In this document: piece after piece, positions 43,388 through 51,085 of the stretch
Layout: each line of letters begins with the position of its first letter
Position numbering within the stretch: the first letter of the stretch is position 1
Assembly (NCBI GenBank): GCA_027449585.1
Contig: DAIDLJ010000002.1
Location: 1-58,151, forward strand
Reading direction: 5' to 3'
Source: Microcaldota archaeon
GTDB taxonomy: Archaea > Micrarchaeota > Micrarchaeia > Micrarchaeales > CABMGC01
Length of the DNA stretch: 58,151 nt
Notes under the pieces: model-generated
Told to the model about the DNA's origin: nothing
The model's database searches: none
Seen by the model: only the letters and a program-made list of their open reading frames with translations
Made by a program: the position numbers and the translations under genes

Positions 43388-44896
43388 TTGCCTAAATTTT
43401 ACATAACGACCTCAATACCGTATGTCAATGCGAAACCGCACATCGGGCACGCGCTTGAATTTGTGCAGGCGGACGTTATAGCAAGACACAGAAAGATGCA
43501 TGGAGAGCAAGTCAAAATGACCACTGGGGGGGATGAGAACAGCCTAAAGATAGTTTTGGCTGCTGAGAAGCTTGGAAAGTCTGCCGCTGAGTTGTGCGAG
43601 GAGAACTCTGGCAGGTTCAAGGAACTTGCCGACATGATAGAACTTGATTATGATGCGTTTGTCAGGACATCGATAGATCCGGGACATAAGAAGGTGGCGC
43701 AGGCGCTCTGGAAGGCGTGCGATAGCGCTGGTGACATCTACAAAAAGAAGTATGGGGGGCTTTATTGCGTTGGTTGTGAGCTGTTCTATACCGAAAACGA
43801 GCTTGAGGGGGGATTGTGCCCGGAGCACAAAACGAAGCCGGAGTTTGTTGAAGAGGAAAACTATTTCTTCAGGCTATCTAAGTATCAGGACAAGCTGCTT
43901 GAGCTGATAGAGAGCGACCAGGTGAAGATAATACCAGACTTTAGGAAGACTGAGATGCTGAACTTCATAAAGTCCGGGCTTAGCGACTTTAGCATTTCAC
44001 GGTCAATAAGCAGGTCCCATGGATGGGGGCTCAAAGTTCCTGGCGATGAGTCCCAGATAATATATGTGTGGTTCGACGCGCTTGGGACATACCTTACTGG
44101 CGTGGGCTTTGCATCTGATCAAAAGGAGTTTGACACGTACTGGCCGGCAGACATGCACGTGGTTGGAAAGGGAATATTGAGGTTTCATGCAATCTATTGG
44201 ATTGCGATGCTCATGTCCGCCAAAATAAGGCTGCCGAAGTCGATACTTGTGCACGGATATGTGACCGTGGATGGCCAGAAGATGAGCAAGAGCATAGGAA
44301 ACGTGGTGGACCCGGTAGAGGTCGTGAAGAAGTACGGCGCAGAACCTATTAGGTACTATTTGATGAAGGAGATATCCACATTCCAGGACGGCGACTTCTC
44401 CGAGACAAAGCTAAGGGATGTGATAAACAACGAGCTCGTAGGCAATCTGGGTAATTTTGTCAACAGAACATTCGTATTCATAAATTCTAAGCTTGGCGGG
44501 AGACTGGCTGAGGCTGGGCTTGGTGAAGGGGCGCTGCTGATGAAAGAAGTTCATGATCTTGTTGGCTTGGCAGATAAGCTGCTTGAGGAGGGGCAGTTGA
44601 ACTTTGCTATTCTCAAGATACTGGAGATATCAAGCATGGGAAATAGGTACTTCCAGGAAAATGAGCCGTGGAGGCTAGTGAAGGAGGGCGACAACGAAGC
44701 TGCGCGGGAAGTACTGTTCGTATGCGCAAACATAGCGCGCGTTTTGGGGATAATGCTCTATCCATTCATGCCTTGCGCCTCTGAGGAGCTTCTTGCCCAG
44801 ATTGGCGAGAAGCCGGGATCAATCGATGATGCAAAAAAAATAACCGCATCCTTTGAGATAAGCAAGCTGCAGCTGTTGTTTAGCAAGGTCGAATGA
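43388..44896 (+). CDS. metG: Methionyl-tRNA synthetase
   Basis: MetG charges initiator and elongator tRNA-Met. The class I enzyme of 502 residues has ITTSIPYVNAKPHIGHALEF (HIGH box), a zinc knuckle CVGC ... CPEH, WFDALGTYLTG, the KMSKS loop GQKMSKSIGN, and an anticodon-binding helical domain. No C-terminal tRNA-binding domain is attached. The start is TTG, and a MetG N-terminus cannot begin later without losing the first strand. Confidence 0.95.
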   Translation: MPKFYITTSIPYVNAKPHIGHALEFVQADVIARHRKMHGEQVKMTTGGDENSLKIVLAAEKLGKSAAELCEENSGRFKELADMIELDYDAFVRTSIDPGHKKVAQALWKACDSAGDIYKKKYGGLYCVGCELFYTENELEGGLCPEHKTKPEFVEEENYFFRLSKYQDKLLELIESDQVKIIPDFRKTEMLNFIKSGLSDFSISRSISRSHGWGLKVPGDESQIIYVWFDALGTYLTGVGFASDQKEFDTYWPADMHVVGKGILRFHAIYWIAMLMSAKIRLPKSILVHGYVTVDGQKMSKSIGNVVDPVEVVKKYGAEPIRYYLMKEISTFQDGDFSETKLRDVINNELVGNLGNFVNRTFVFINSKLGGRLAEAGLGEGALLMKEVHDLVGLADKLLEEGQLNFAILKILEISSMGNRYFQENEPWRLVKEGDNEAAREVLFVCANIARVLGIMLYPFMPCASEELLAQIGEKPGSIDDAKKITASFEISKLQLLFSKVE

Positions 44897-44990
44897 GCCT
44901 ATAACTGTTTTATACTTATTTCTACATCATATCTTTGTGATGACCGAGAACTTGTCTGATTTATGATGACGATCTTGAGTGCTGATTTAC

Positions 44991-45203
44991 GTGGGAAGGA
45001 TCTCCAGGGATGCTATAAGGAAGCTTGTTAAGAAACACTTTGATGTCAGTGTAACCGCCGGAGGGGCGGAGGAGATAGCAAAAATACTCGAGAACGAGGC
45101 GGAGAAGATAGCAAGCTATGCGGTCAAGAACGCAAAAAAGAACAGCCGGGACAAGGTCATAAAGAAGGATATAAACGATTATGTAATAAAGGGAAGGCGC
45201 TGA
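44991..45203 (+). CDS. Archaeal histone
   Basis: The 70 residues form a histone fold: a short helix ISRDAIRKLVKKH, a loop VSVTAGGAEEI, a long helix ILENEAEKIASYAVKNAKK, and the third helix VIKKDINDYVIKG. Archaeal histones wrap DNA as dimers and longer polymers. The start is GTG at 44991, because CTGAT lies 4 bases before it. An upstream GTG would add four residues. Sequence divergence from the HMf type is notable, and the first helix lacks the usual P-I-A-P-V start. Confidence 0.85.
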   Translation: MGRISRDAIRKLVKKHFDVSVTAGGAEEIAKILENEAEKIASYAVKNAKKNSRDKVIKKDINDYVIKGRR

Positions 45204-45208
45204 TTCTG

Positions 45209-45760
45209 ATGGCTCTGGACTTCCTGATTAGCGATGATGGACGGATCGTTACAAGCACTTACGAAAGGGAGGGCCAGAGTAGGTTCTGCCTGTCTGAAAG
45301 AACAAAGTATGGAACACTGATATCGGAATTTAGCTCCAATTCTGAGGTATTAAACCAGGTTCATATAGGGAGCACTGATAATGAGAAGAGCCTGCTTGAA
45401 TATCTAGGGTCAAAGGAGCGGCGCGTTGTCCTAGTTGGCGCTTATCGCGGCATAAAAGTGAACGCGAAGTGCAGTTCCTGTGGCAAGATCGGACTTCGGC
45501 GCATACTCGACTTATCAAGCCCGATGGAGATAACCGAGGTGCCGGTAGTCCCGCTATTCAAGTGTGCTGCATGCGGCAAGATTCATTACTCTATGACTGA
45601 CGAGTATTTGAGACGGATAATGCAGGACAAGGAAGGGCTCTTTGAACCCGGGGAGCTAGCTGAGGTGCGCAAGGATGGGAATGCTTCGGTAAAGATGCTG
45701 CAAGAGTATATAATAAGAATTTTTGCTTCCAAGAAGATTAGTAGATTCAAGATAGAATGA
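45209..45760 (+). CDS. Hypothetical zinc-ribbon protein
   Basis: I do not recognise this 183-residue protein. Residues 107-145 hold two Cys pairs (CSSCG and CAACG), a probable zinc ribbon, and the N-terminal half is beta-rich. It follows the histone gene by 5 bases and is followed 4 bases later by the PRC-barrel gene, with TGAT ribosome sites between each, so the three form one operon. Association with nucleic acid is a guess from the histone neighbour. Confidence 0.82.
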   Translation: MALDFLISDDGRIVTSTYEREGQSRFCLSERTKYGTLISEFSSNSEVLNQVHIGSTDNEKSLLEYLGSKERRVVLVGAYRGIKVNAKCSSCGKIGLRRILDLSSPMEITEVPVVPLFKCAACGKIHYSMTDEYLRRIMQDKEGLFEPGELAEVRKDGNASVKMLQEYIIRIFASKKISRFKIE

Positions 45761-45764
45761 TTAT

Positions 45765-46007
45765 ATGACAGTAAACATATCCGAACTTTACAACAAGAAG
45801 ATTCTGACGCTAGGAGGCAGGATACTCGGGGAGGTGAAGGGAGTGATGCTTAACATGGAGAATGGTGAGGTCTCACATCTGCTCCTCAATAATCCAGACA
45901 ATCTCATGCGCAGCAGCAACTTGCGCACAGACTTCATAAAGAACAGCGTATCCTTCAAGAGAGTAAGGAAGATAACGGAGAGCATAGTCGTTTCAGACGC
46001 AGAGTAA
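45765..46007 (+). CDS. PRC-barrel domain protein
   Basis: The 80 residues fit one PRC barrel: ILTLGGRILGEVKGVMLNMENGEVSHLLL, then strands ending SVSFKRVRKITESIVVS. PRC-barrel proteins in archaea are small adaptors with roles in RNA metabolism or cell division, and the specific role here is unknown. It ends the histone operon and lies convergent with rpoP. Confidence 0.85.
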   Translation: MTVNISELYNKKILTLGGRILGEVKGVMLNMENGEVSHLLLNNPDNLMRSSNLRTDFIKNSVSFKRVRKITESIVVSDAE

Positions 46008-46120
46008 ATTGCAAACCAGCAAATAGACTTTGACGACTAGACGCAACGCAGCTGGTGAGGTCTTAGTTCGGGCTTAATCGGAATTGGCTTCTGTATGATT
46101 TTTCTGGCGCTAAGTCAGGA

Positions 46121-46252
46121 TCAGTTTGTAGATACTTCCTTTGTAAGCGAGGATCTCTTCTTTGCGAGAACCCTATATCCGCAATACTGACACCTTATGA
46201 ACTTATCCAGAGACTTGGCCTCCTTTCCGCAATGAAGACATACGTATGACAT
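46121..46252 (-). CDS. rpoP: RNA polymerase subunit P (Rpo12)
   Basis: A 43-residue zinc protein, MSYVCLHCGKEAKSL then KFIRCQYCGYRVLAKKRSS, with the two Cys pairs and the CGYR-x-L-x-K-x-R signature of archaeal RpoP/eukaryotic RPB12. It stabilises the polymerase assembly platform. It is shorter than 60 residues, so easily missed. It lies 8 bases after the upstream 120-residue gene and ends the exosome superoperon. Confidence 0.93.
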   Translation of the reverse strand: MSYVCLHCGKEAKSLDKFIRCQYCGYRVLAKKRSSLTKEVSTN

Positions 46253-46260
46253 AAAATCCA

Positions 46261-46623
46261 CTATTTTTTATTATAATTCTTGAGCCACTTTGACAGTTCC
46301 TGGTGTATATTGGAAAAGCTAGTATCTATAACACGTATGTTGAGCTTTTGCTTGTATTCTTCCTCGTCCAGAGTCAGCATCGGCATGTACTTGTCCATCT
46401 TTGCATAATGGAGCTCGAGCCAGTGCAGCTTTCCCTTAAGGTAGTCCTTTGTGACTTCGTCAGTCATTGGCAGCGAGGAGAAGCTGAAAAGGAATCCGTT
46501 TACCCAGTAGAGAGGCATTGTCCCCTGCGGCGTTACTCTCTCCCTAAGTAGATCGTCCTTTGTGACTTCGACTATCTCGTGTATCACGAGCTCTTCGGCG
46601 GGTGAATAAGTTATCCTTGCCAT
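46261..46623 (-). CDS. Hypothetical protein between eL43 and rpoP
   Basis: This 120-residue protein is not one I recognise. It starts ARITYSPAEELVIHEIVEVTKDDLL, has a hydrophobic aromatic middle (LYWVNGFLFSFSSLP) and a charged helical end (LHWLELHYAKMDKYMP). It lies 4 bases after eL43 and 8 bases before rpoP. In many archaea these two genes are adjacent or followed by pcc1 and prefoldin, so this gene is an addition to the operon. It is not a recognisable Pcc1. Confidence 0.78.
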   Translation of the reverse strand: MARITYSPAEELVIHEIVEVTKDDLLRERVTPQGTMPLYWVNGFLFSFSSLPMTDEVTKDYLKGKLHWLELHYAKMDKYMPMLTLDEEEYKQKLNIRVIDTSFSNIHQELSKWLKNYNKK

Positions 46624-46627
46624 CTTT

Positions 46628-46855
46628 TTACCTGTTAAGCAGCCTGCTTACCGTCTCTCCTGCAGTAGTATGGAATGTGTATGCGCCTCCTGCGAATGTA
46701 GAATCGCAATGCCTGCAGTGCCATATGCCATTCATGACGCGCTTGACTGCGACCTTTCCGCATAGGTCGCATTTGTACCTCTTGCGCTTGTCGGCTCCGA
46801 CAGCAAGAAACCTCTTCCTTAGGCTTACTCCGTATCTTACGTTAAAATTTGCCAT
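46628..46855 (-). CDS. rpl37ae: Ribosomal protein eL43 (L37Ae)
   Basis: The 75 residues contain YKCDLCGKVAVKRVMNGIWHCRHCDSTFAGGAYTF, the zinc-ribbon core of eL43 in the large subunit. I start at 46855, where GTGAT lies 3 bases upstream. A longer frame extends into the rrp42 gene and is not supported. It is co-transcribed with the exosome genes, a conserved archaeal arrangement. Confidence 0.94.
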   Translation of the reverse strand: MANFNVRYGVSLRKRFLAVGADKRKRYKCDLCGKVAVKRVMNGIWHCRHCDSTFAGGAYTFHTTAGETVSRLLNR

Positions 46856-46859
46856 ATTA

Positions 46860-47642
46860 TCACTCTTTTGCACGATCGATGTGCTTCCTGAGCTCTTTGG
46901 ACTTATCAAATGTTATGTCCAATAGGTTTTCTAACTCTTTCGGTGCAAAGGCGCCGGAGAGGCCCTTTTGCATTGCCCTTAGAACCTTCTCGTCGTTTGC
47001 CATTGTTACGCGCGCGTCCATGAAGGCTTCCTCGTTGCCGTCAGGATCAAGAACTATGTTCTCTGCGATCTTTGCAAATGTGCATGATGTGACGATGTTG
47101 TCGACCTTCAGTTTACCAAGGTTTCCTTCCCGTATAACTTCGTCCCCCTCAAGCCTTGGCATCCTTGCCGTTGAAAGCGCTGTGGAAGCCGCAAGAGTTC
47201 CTGCATCGAAGAGGTTGCCGTCATAATTGAGCACGTATACGTCTATGAATAGGTCCCAGACCTTGCCTTCCTCTATGAAGAGTGCTTTGGTATCTATCAT
47301 GCCCGATGACCTTATTCCTCTATCTATCACTCGCCCTAGCTCGATTGCTTCTGGAGATGGCGGACCAGACTCAAAGGACTCTGATGCAAGAGGAAGCAGC
47401 TCTGCAGAAGTTATTAGGTTTCCCTCATTTGGTTTGTCCGGCATTGGTTCGCCGACGCCTAGCTTTACTCCAACTAGCACTCTTGTATTTCCAAAATTTA
47501 CATCAGCCGAACCTTCGGCGTTTGGAATAGATCCCTTCCTGACCGTTATCTTCCTGTAGTCGAGCATGTCCCTTCCATCTTCCCTTGCACCTGATGCAAG
47601 CAGATCTCTTATGTAGTCTCCAGTTACTGTTCGTATTTGCAT
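46860..47642 (-). CDS. rrp42: Exosome subunit Rrp42
   Basis: Rrp42 is the structural RNase PH-like partner of Rrp41 in the hexameric exosome ring. The 260 residues show REDGRDMLDYRKITV, GNTRVLVGVKLGVGEPM, VIDRGIRSSGMID and ALSTARMPRL. It lacks the catalytic residues typical of Rrp41, as expected. The ATG at 47642 has GTGAT 4 bases upstream and overlaps the rrp41 end region by a few bases of ribosome site. Confidence 0.95.
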   Translation of the reverse strand: MQIRTVTGDYIRDLLASGAREDGRDMLDYRKITVRKGSIPNAEGSADVNFGNTRVLVGVKLGVGEPMPDKPNEGNLITSAELLPLASESFESGPPSPEAIELGRVIDRGIRSSGMIDTKALFIEEGKVWDLFIDVYVLNYDGNLFDAGTLAASTALSTARMPRLEGDEVIREGNLGKLKVDNIVTSCTFAKIAENIVLDPDGNEEAFMDARVTMANDEKVLRAMQKGLSGAFAPKELENLLDITFDKSKELRKHIDRAKE

Positions 47643-47647
47643 GAAAA

Positions 47648-48388
47648 TCACTTTCTATATTTATCCAGGGTCTTCTCATATGGCGCCCTGAGCGCCTCGC
47701 GCTGCACCTTCGAAATGGCCTCTCCGGCCTTCTTTATCATTTCGAGCCCGCGACGTACTTCCTCCTTTGTCATGTTGCCATCCATCTGCAATAGTAGTAT
47801 ATCTCCGGTCCTTGGGCTTATTGCCACGGGCATATCTGCGTCGGAGTAGTTGTCTTCTATCTTATTCATGTCGAGTATAAGCTCGTCTCCAACCTTTCCT
47901 ACGGAGACTGCAAACGGTATGTCGGTCATTGGTATTCCGGAAGCCGCGAATGCGACTGCGGCCGCAGTTATCCCTGCTGCCCTTGTTCCCCCATCCGCCT
48001 GCAGGACATCTATGTAAAGGTCCATCTCAGCTCCGGGGAATTGCTCAAGCAGCATCACGTTCTGGAAGACCTCTTTTGTAACCTTTGATATCTCAGTGGA
48101 TCTCCTGTTGGGCCCGGTTCTTCCGTGATCTTCGAGCGAAGAGAACGGAGACATCTGATACCTGCATTTTATTATCGCCTTTTCCGGATCCTGGACGTGC
48201 TTTGGCAGCGCCTCCTTCGGGCCGTAAACTGCGGCAAGTATCTTGTTGTTGCCCCATTCTATGTAAGCAGATCCTACTGCGTTCTTCACTGCTCCAACCT
48301 CTATCTTAAGAGGCCTGAGCTCGTCAGAGGCCCTTCCGTCGAGCCTTTTCCCATTTATTATTAGTTGTGGTTTTTCTCCTCCGCCCAT
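47648..48388 (-). CDS. rrp41: Exosome catalytic subunit Rrp41
   Basis: Rrp41 carries the phosphate-dependent 3'-to-5' exonuclease site of the archaeal exosome. The 246 residues include NGKRLDGRASDELRPLKIEVG, GSAYIEWGNNKILAAVYGPKE, RRSTEISK, and the active-site region LQADGGTRAAGITAA. GGTG lies 6 bases before the ATG. The order rrp4-rrp41-rrp42 is the standard archaeal one. Confidence 0.96.
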   Translation of the reverse strand: MGGGEKPQLIINGKRLDGRASDELRPLKIEVGAVKNAVGSAYIEWGNNKILAAVYGPKEALPKHVQDPEKAIIKCRYQMSPFSSLEDHGRTGPNRRSTEISKVTKEVFQNVMLLEQFPGAEMDLYIDVLQADGGTRAAGITAAAVAFAASGIPMTDIPFAVSVGKVGDELILDMNKIEDNYSDADMPVAISPRTGDILLLQMDGNMTKEEVRRGLEMIKKAGEAISKVQREALRAPYEKTLDKYRK

Positions 48389-48390
48389 TC

Positions 48391-48993
48391 TTACACCTTG
48401 TTTCCTGACAACAGCACCTTTATACGCTCGGTTAGGCCAGTTGTGTGCGCCTCCTCGACTATCTTAAGGATGGCCATCGTTGCGAGGTCTATCTTGCCTC
48501 CACGAAGCCATATTATGCCGTTTAATCCGATGACTATCGTTGTGCCTGTGCCTTCGGTTATCTGCTTTAGCATCGAGTTGCCCTTGCCGATTATCCTTGG
48601 GATTCTTGATGGGCTTACAGCCATTATCTTTCCGCCGTTGAGCCTTGTGGGCTTTAGCAGCATCACCGTGCCTCCCTTCTCGAGCTGCTTTACTGTGGCT
48701 GATACAACATCCCCAGCAGAGAGTTCTGCGTCGACGAACTTAGCAAGCGCCAGGCCCTTGTACGGAGCCTTGAGGTTTATCAGGTACATCGTGCCCTTGT
48801 CTTCCTCAATCACGCCTATTACATTGTCTCCTGATCGCGGCTGCCAGAGGCCTTCGAGAGGTATTAGGGACTTCCTATCCTCGTCAAAATAACCCATTAT
48901 GCACGTATATGTGCCATTCTTGTCCGAAATCGTATTTTCTATTCTAACCGGGGTACTTGTAAGTTTCTCTCCCGGAACTACTATTCTTTGCAT
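48391..48993 (-). CDS. rrp4: Exosome RNA-binding subunit Rrp4
   Basis: Rrp4 caps the exosome ring and binds RNA entering it. The 200 residues show an N-terminal domain VVPGEKL, an S1 domain (GDNVIGVIEE ... YLINLKAPYKGLA ... GDVVSATVKQ), and a KH domain with IPRIIGKGNSMLKQI. GGTG precedes the ATG. It lies 2 bases after the SBDS gene stop. Confidence 0.94.
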   Translation of the reverse strand: MQRIVVPGEKLTSTPVRIENTISDKNGTYTCIMGYFDEDRKSLIPLEGLWQPRSGDNVIGVIEEDKGTMYLINLKAPYKGLALAKFVDAELSAGDVVSATVKQLEKGGTVMLLKPTRLNGGKIMAVSPSRIPRIIGKGNSMLKQITEGTGTTIVIGLNGIIWLRGGKIDLATMAILKIVEEAHTTGLTERIKVLLSGNKV

Positions 48994-48995
48994 TT

Positions 48996-49679
48996 TTACA
49001 CCATGTTTCTTGACTGCGCGCTGCCTTTTGTGAAGTTGTTGAGCTTCTCGAAGAATTCTCCCTGCAGTCCTGCTGGGAATTCCAGAATTGCCTTAAGTGA
49101 GCCGTCGGACATCCACTCCTCTGATTTAAGTCCGTATTGCTTTAGGAGCCCAAAGCTTCTGTTGGCATACTCGGCAGGAATCACCACCTCCATCTTTGCC
49201 GTGGCGAACTTTATCGGTAATATCATATTAATCTTCTTGACTACAGTGTCAACCTGCTCCTGCGCACCCTTTAGCGGATCTATGGTGACCTTCGCCGTCT
49301 GCATTGCATTCTCTATTCTCTGCAGGGGATGGGGGGCGCCGGTCTTTGGATCTATGGAATTCCTTGCTATTATCTGTTCTATCTGCTTGCGCTTCTCCTC
49401 TGTAAGCTTGCGGTGCTGCTCGGTGGTTATTGGCACGTTTCCGTGCTTGAGTATGTATTCGGCTATCTTTGGGAGATCTGTTGTCTGGAAAGCCTTCTTG
49501 AGCTTTTCCTGGCTGGGCTTCTCTCCCTTGTTGGCGTCAGAAAAGACTTCCTCGACAGTAAGCACGGACATTGCATCGGCGCGCTTTCCAGTAACATAAT
49601 CATATGCTAGATCTGAGTCTACGAATATCTCGAAGTGATCCCCGTTCGCAGAGTACTTTGCTATTACTGTCTTTGACAT
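48996..49679 (-). CDS. sdo1: Ribosome maturation protein SBDS
   Basis: SBDS helps release the anti-association factor eIF6/aIF6 from new large ribosomal subunits. The 227 residues show VIAKYSANGDHFEIFVD, VLTVEEVFSDANKGEKPSQEKL, GNVPITTEQHRKLTEEKRKQI and NSIDPKTGAPHPLQRIENAM, all family hallmarks, and three domains in order. It sits between psmA and rrp4, a known conserved archaeal position. CTGAT lies 3 bases before the ATG. Confidence 0.96.
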   Translation of the reverse strand: MSKTVIAKYSANGDHFEIFVDSDLAYDYVTGKRADAMSVLTVEEVFSDANKGEKPSQEKLKKAFQTTDLPKIAEYILKHGNVPITTEQHRKLTEEKRKQIEQIIARNSIDPKTGAPHPLQRIENAMQTAKVTIDPLKGAQEQVDTVVKKINMILPIKFATAKMEVVIPAEYANRSFGLLKQYGLKSEEWMSDGSLKAILEFPAGLQGEFFEKLNNFTKGSAQSRNMV

Positions 49680-49697
49680 TCTATCAGCCGTAGAAGA

Positions 49698-50393
49698 TTA
49701 GATGTACGTCTTGAGCTTGTCTGGGGTAAGTATTAGGAAGTCCTTTCCGTCCTGTATGTAACCTATATCGACATTCTCTTCTGTTATGGGTGATTCGCTT
49801 ACCTTCTTCAATATCTTCAGGCCGAGACTTATGGCGTCCTGAAGGTTCATGTCGTCCTTATACTCCTTCATTAGCATCTCGGTTGCAACCTTCTTCCCAA
49901 CCCCTATGGCATCGGCCTTGTATCCAAGGAAGGATGCCCCAGGCTCTATTTCGTAGAGTCTTGGCGCATCGTCTATGCCTCCAACAAGGAGTGAGACCGC
50001 ATATGGCCTCATGCCTCCAAACTGGGTTGCCTGCATCATGTATGCAGATATGTTCTTTGCAAGAGATTCTATAGACTTTACATCATCGTAAACTAGTTTG
50101 TGGTTCTGCGTCTGTCCTCTGGCAGCATCTATTATATGCAGTCCGTCAGCCACCATACCGCTGTATGTGGCCCCTATCCTTGCATCTACCCTGAATACCT
50201 TCTGTATAGTCGAAGGTACTGCGAGGGGCTCTGAGATGTTCTTGTGGGCAACAAATATTACTGCGTCTGGTGTTGTAATGCCTATCGATGTGGCGCCCTT
50301 CCTCACGGCCTCCTTGGCGTACTCCACCTGGAATAGCCTTCCGTCAGGATTGAACATCACTCCTCTGTCATAAGCTTGCACGTTTGGGTACAT
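49698..50393 (-). CDS. psmA: Proteasome alpha subunit
   Basis: The alpha subunit forms the outer rings that gate the 20S proteasome. The 231 residues show AYDRGVMFNPDGRLFQVEYAKEAV (YDR gate and N-terminal helix), GATSIGI, ATYSGMVADGLHIIDAAR and YEIEPGASFLGYKADAIG. The ATG at 50393 is preferred; a GTG three codons earlier is possible. Its TATA region is at about 50443-50457. It leads the superoperon through to rpoP. No beta subunit is in the window. Confidence 0.95.
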   Translation of the reverse strand: MYPNVQAYDRGVMFNPDGRLFQVEYAKEAVRKGATSIGITTPDAVIFVAHKNISEPLAVPSTIQKVFRVDARIGATYSGMVADGLHIIDAARGQTQNHKLVYDDVKSIESLAKNISAYMMQATQFGGMRPYAVSLLVGGIDDAPRLYEIEPGASFLGYKADAIGVGKKVATEMLMKEYKDDMNLQDAISLGLKILKKVSESPITEENVDIGYIQDGKDFLILTPDKLKTYI

Positions 50394-50487
50394 ATAATCC
50401 ACTTTATAATAAGAGAAAGATTATGATAATATTCTTGGCGGCCTATAATTATATACTTTTGCTTTGAGGCCGGGTTTAGTATAAAAA

Positions 50488-51000
50488 TTACTCATCAAGC
50501 ATGCCGAGGTCGTACATTGCCTGAAGCACGTCCTCCGTCTCGTCTTTTATGTGCTCGGCGAGCATGGCCAGATTCTTGGAGATCGGGGCTGCTGTAGAAG
50601 GCTTGAGAGAAGAATACTTGTATGCTGTGTCTATTACCGAGATTACTCTCTTTTCAAATTCTTCCAGGAATTTTGATAATTCATAGGCATCTGCGCGCAG
50701 GTTGTCGCGCAGCCGTTCTGTGGATTGTTCCCCATCAATCACCCTCCTGAAGCTCTCGAGAAGGGCTTCTTGCTTCTCGAATTTGGTGTCATATTTTAGA
50801 TGAAGGGCAGTCCTGTCCAGGTTATTTGCAACATCTTCATAGCACTTAAGAACTGACCTTAGCATCTCGTGCTCCCCATATTCCCTGGCTCCATGAAGCG
50901 CAATGTAGGTTATCTGAGATGCGTCCTGCATCAGATTTATGCACCTATTTGAAAAGGATGTGGGTTTGACATGACCCTCCTTGGTTTGTTGCTGCACCAT
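50488..51000 (-). CDS. Hypothetical all-helical protein
   Basis: I do not recognise this 170-residue protein. It is almost entirely amphipathic helix with acidic and leucine-rich heptads (MLRSVLKCYEDVANNLDRTAL, RDNLRADAYELSKFLEEFEKRVIS, MLAEHIKDETEDVLQ), with no membrane helix. The long-helix-bundle style is like regulators that bind other proteins. The ATG at 51000 has GGTGG 4 bases upstream. It is divergent from the Mrp-like gene and shares its TATA region. Confidence 0.72.
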   Translation of the reverse strand: MVQQQTKEGHVKPTSFSNRCINLMQDASQITYIALHGAREYGEHEMLRSVLKCYEDVANNLDRTALHLKYDTKFEKQEALLESFRRVIDGEQSTERLRDNLRADAYELSKFLEEFEKRVISVIDTAYKYSSLKPSTAAPISKNLAMLAEHIKDETEDVLQAMYDLGMLDE

Positions 51001-51024
51001 ATGTCCACCTTTGGTTTTATCTGG

Positions 51025-51035
51025 CTTATATAAAT
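51025..51035. promoter_or_regulatory. Palindromic TATA element shared by two divergent genes
   Basis: CTTATATAAAT is nearly symmetric. On the plus strand it lies about 56 bases before the Mrp-like ATG. On the minus strand it lies about 30 bases before the ATG of the helical gene at 51000. One box may serve both directions. Confidence 0.45.
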
Positions 51036-51085
51036 TTCCTGCAAAAAGATATAATGTTGCTGCTTCATTAATGCTCTGTGAGCTT

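Noticed and set aside
50981..51085. N-terminal extension of the Mrp-like ATPase
   Set aside because: It overlaps the divergent gene and contains the TATA box. A good ribosome site precedes the ATG at 51086.
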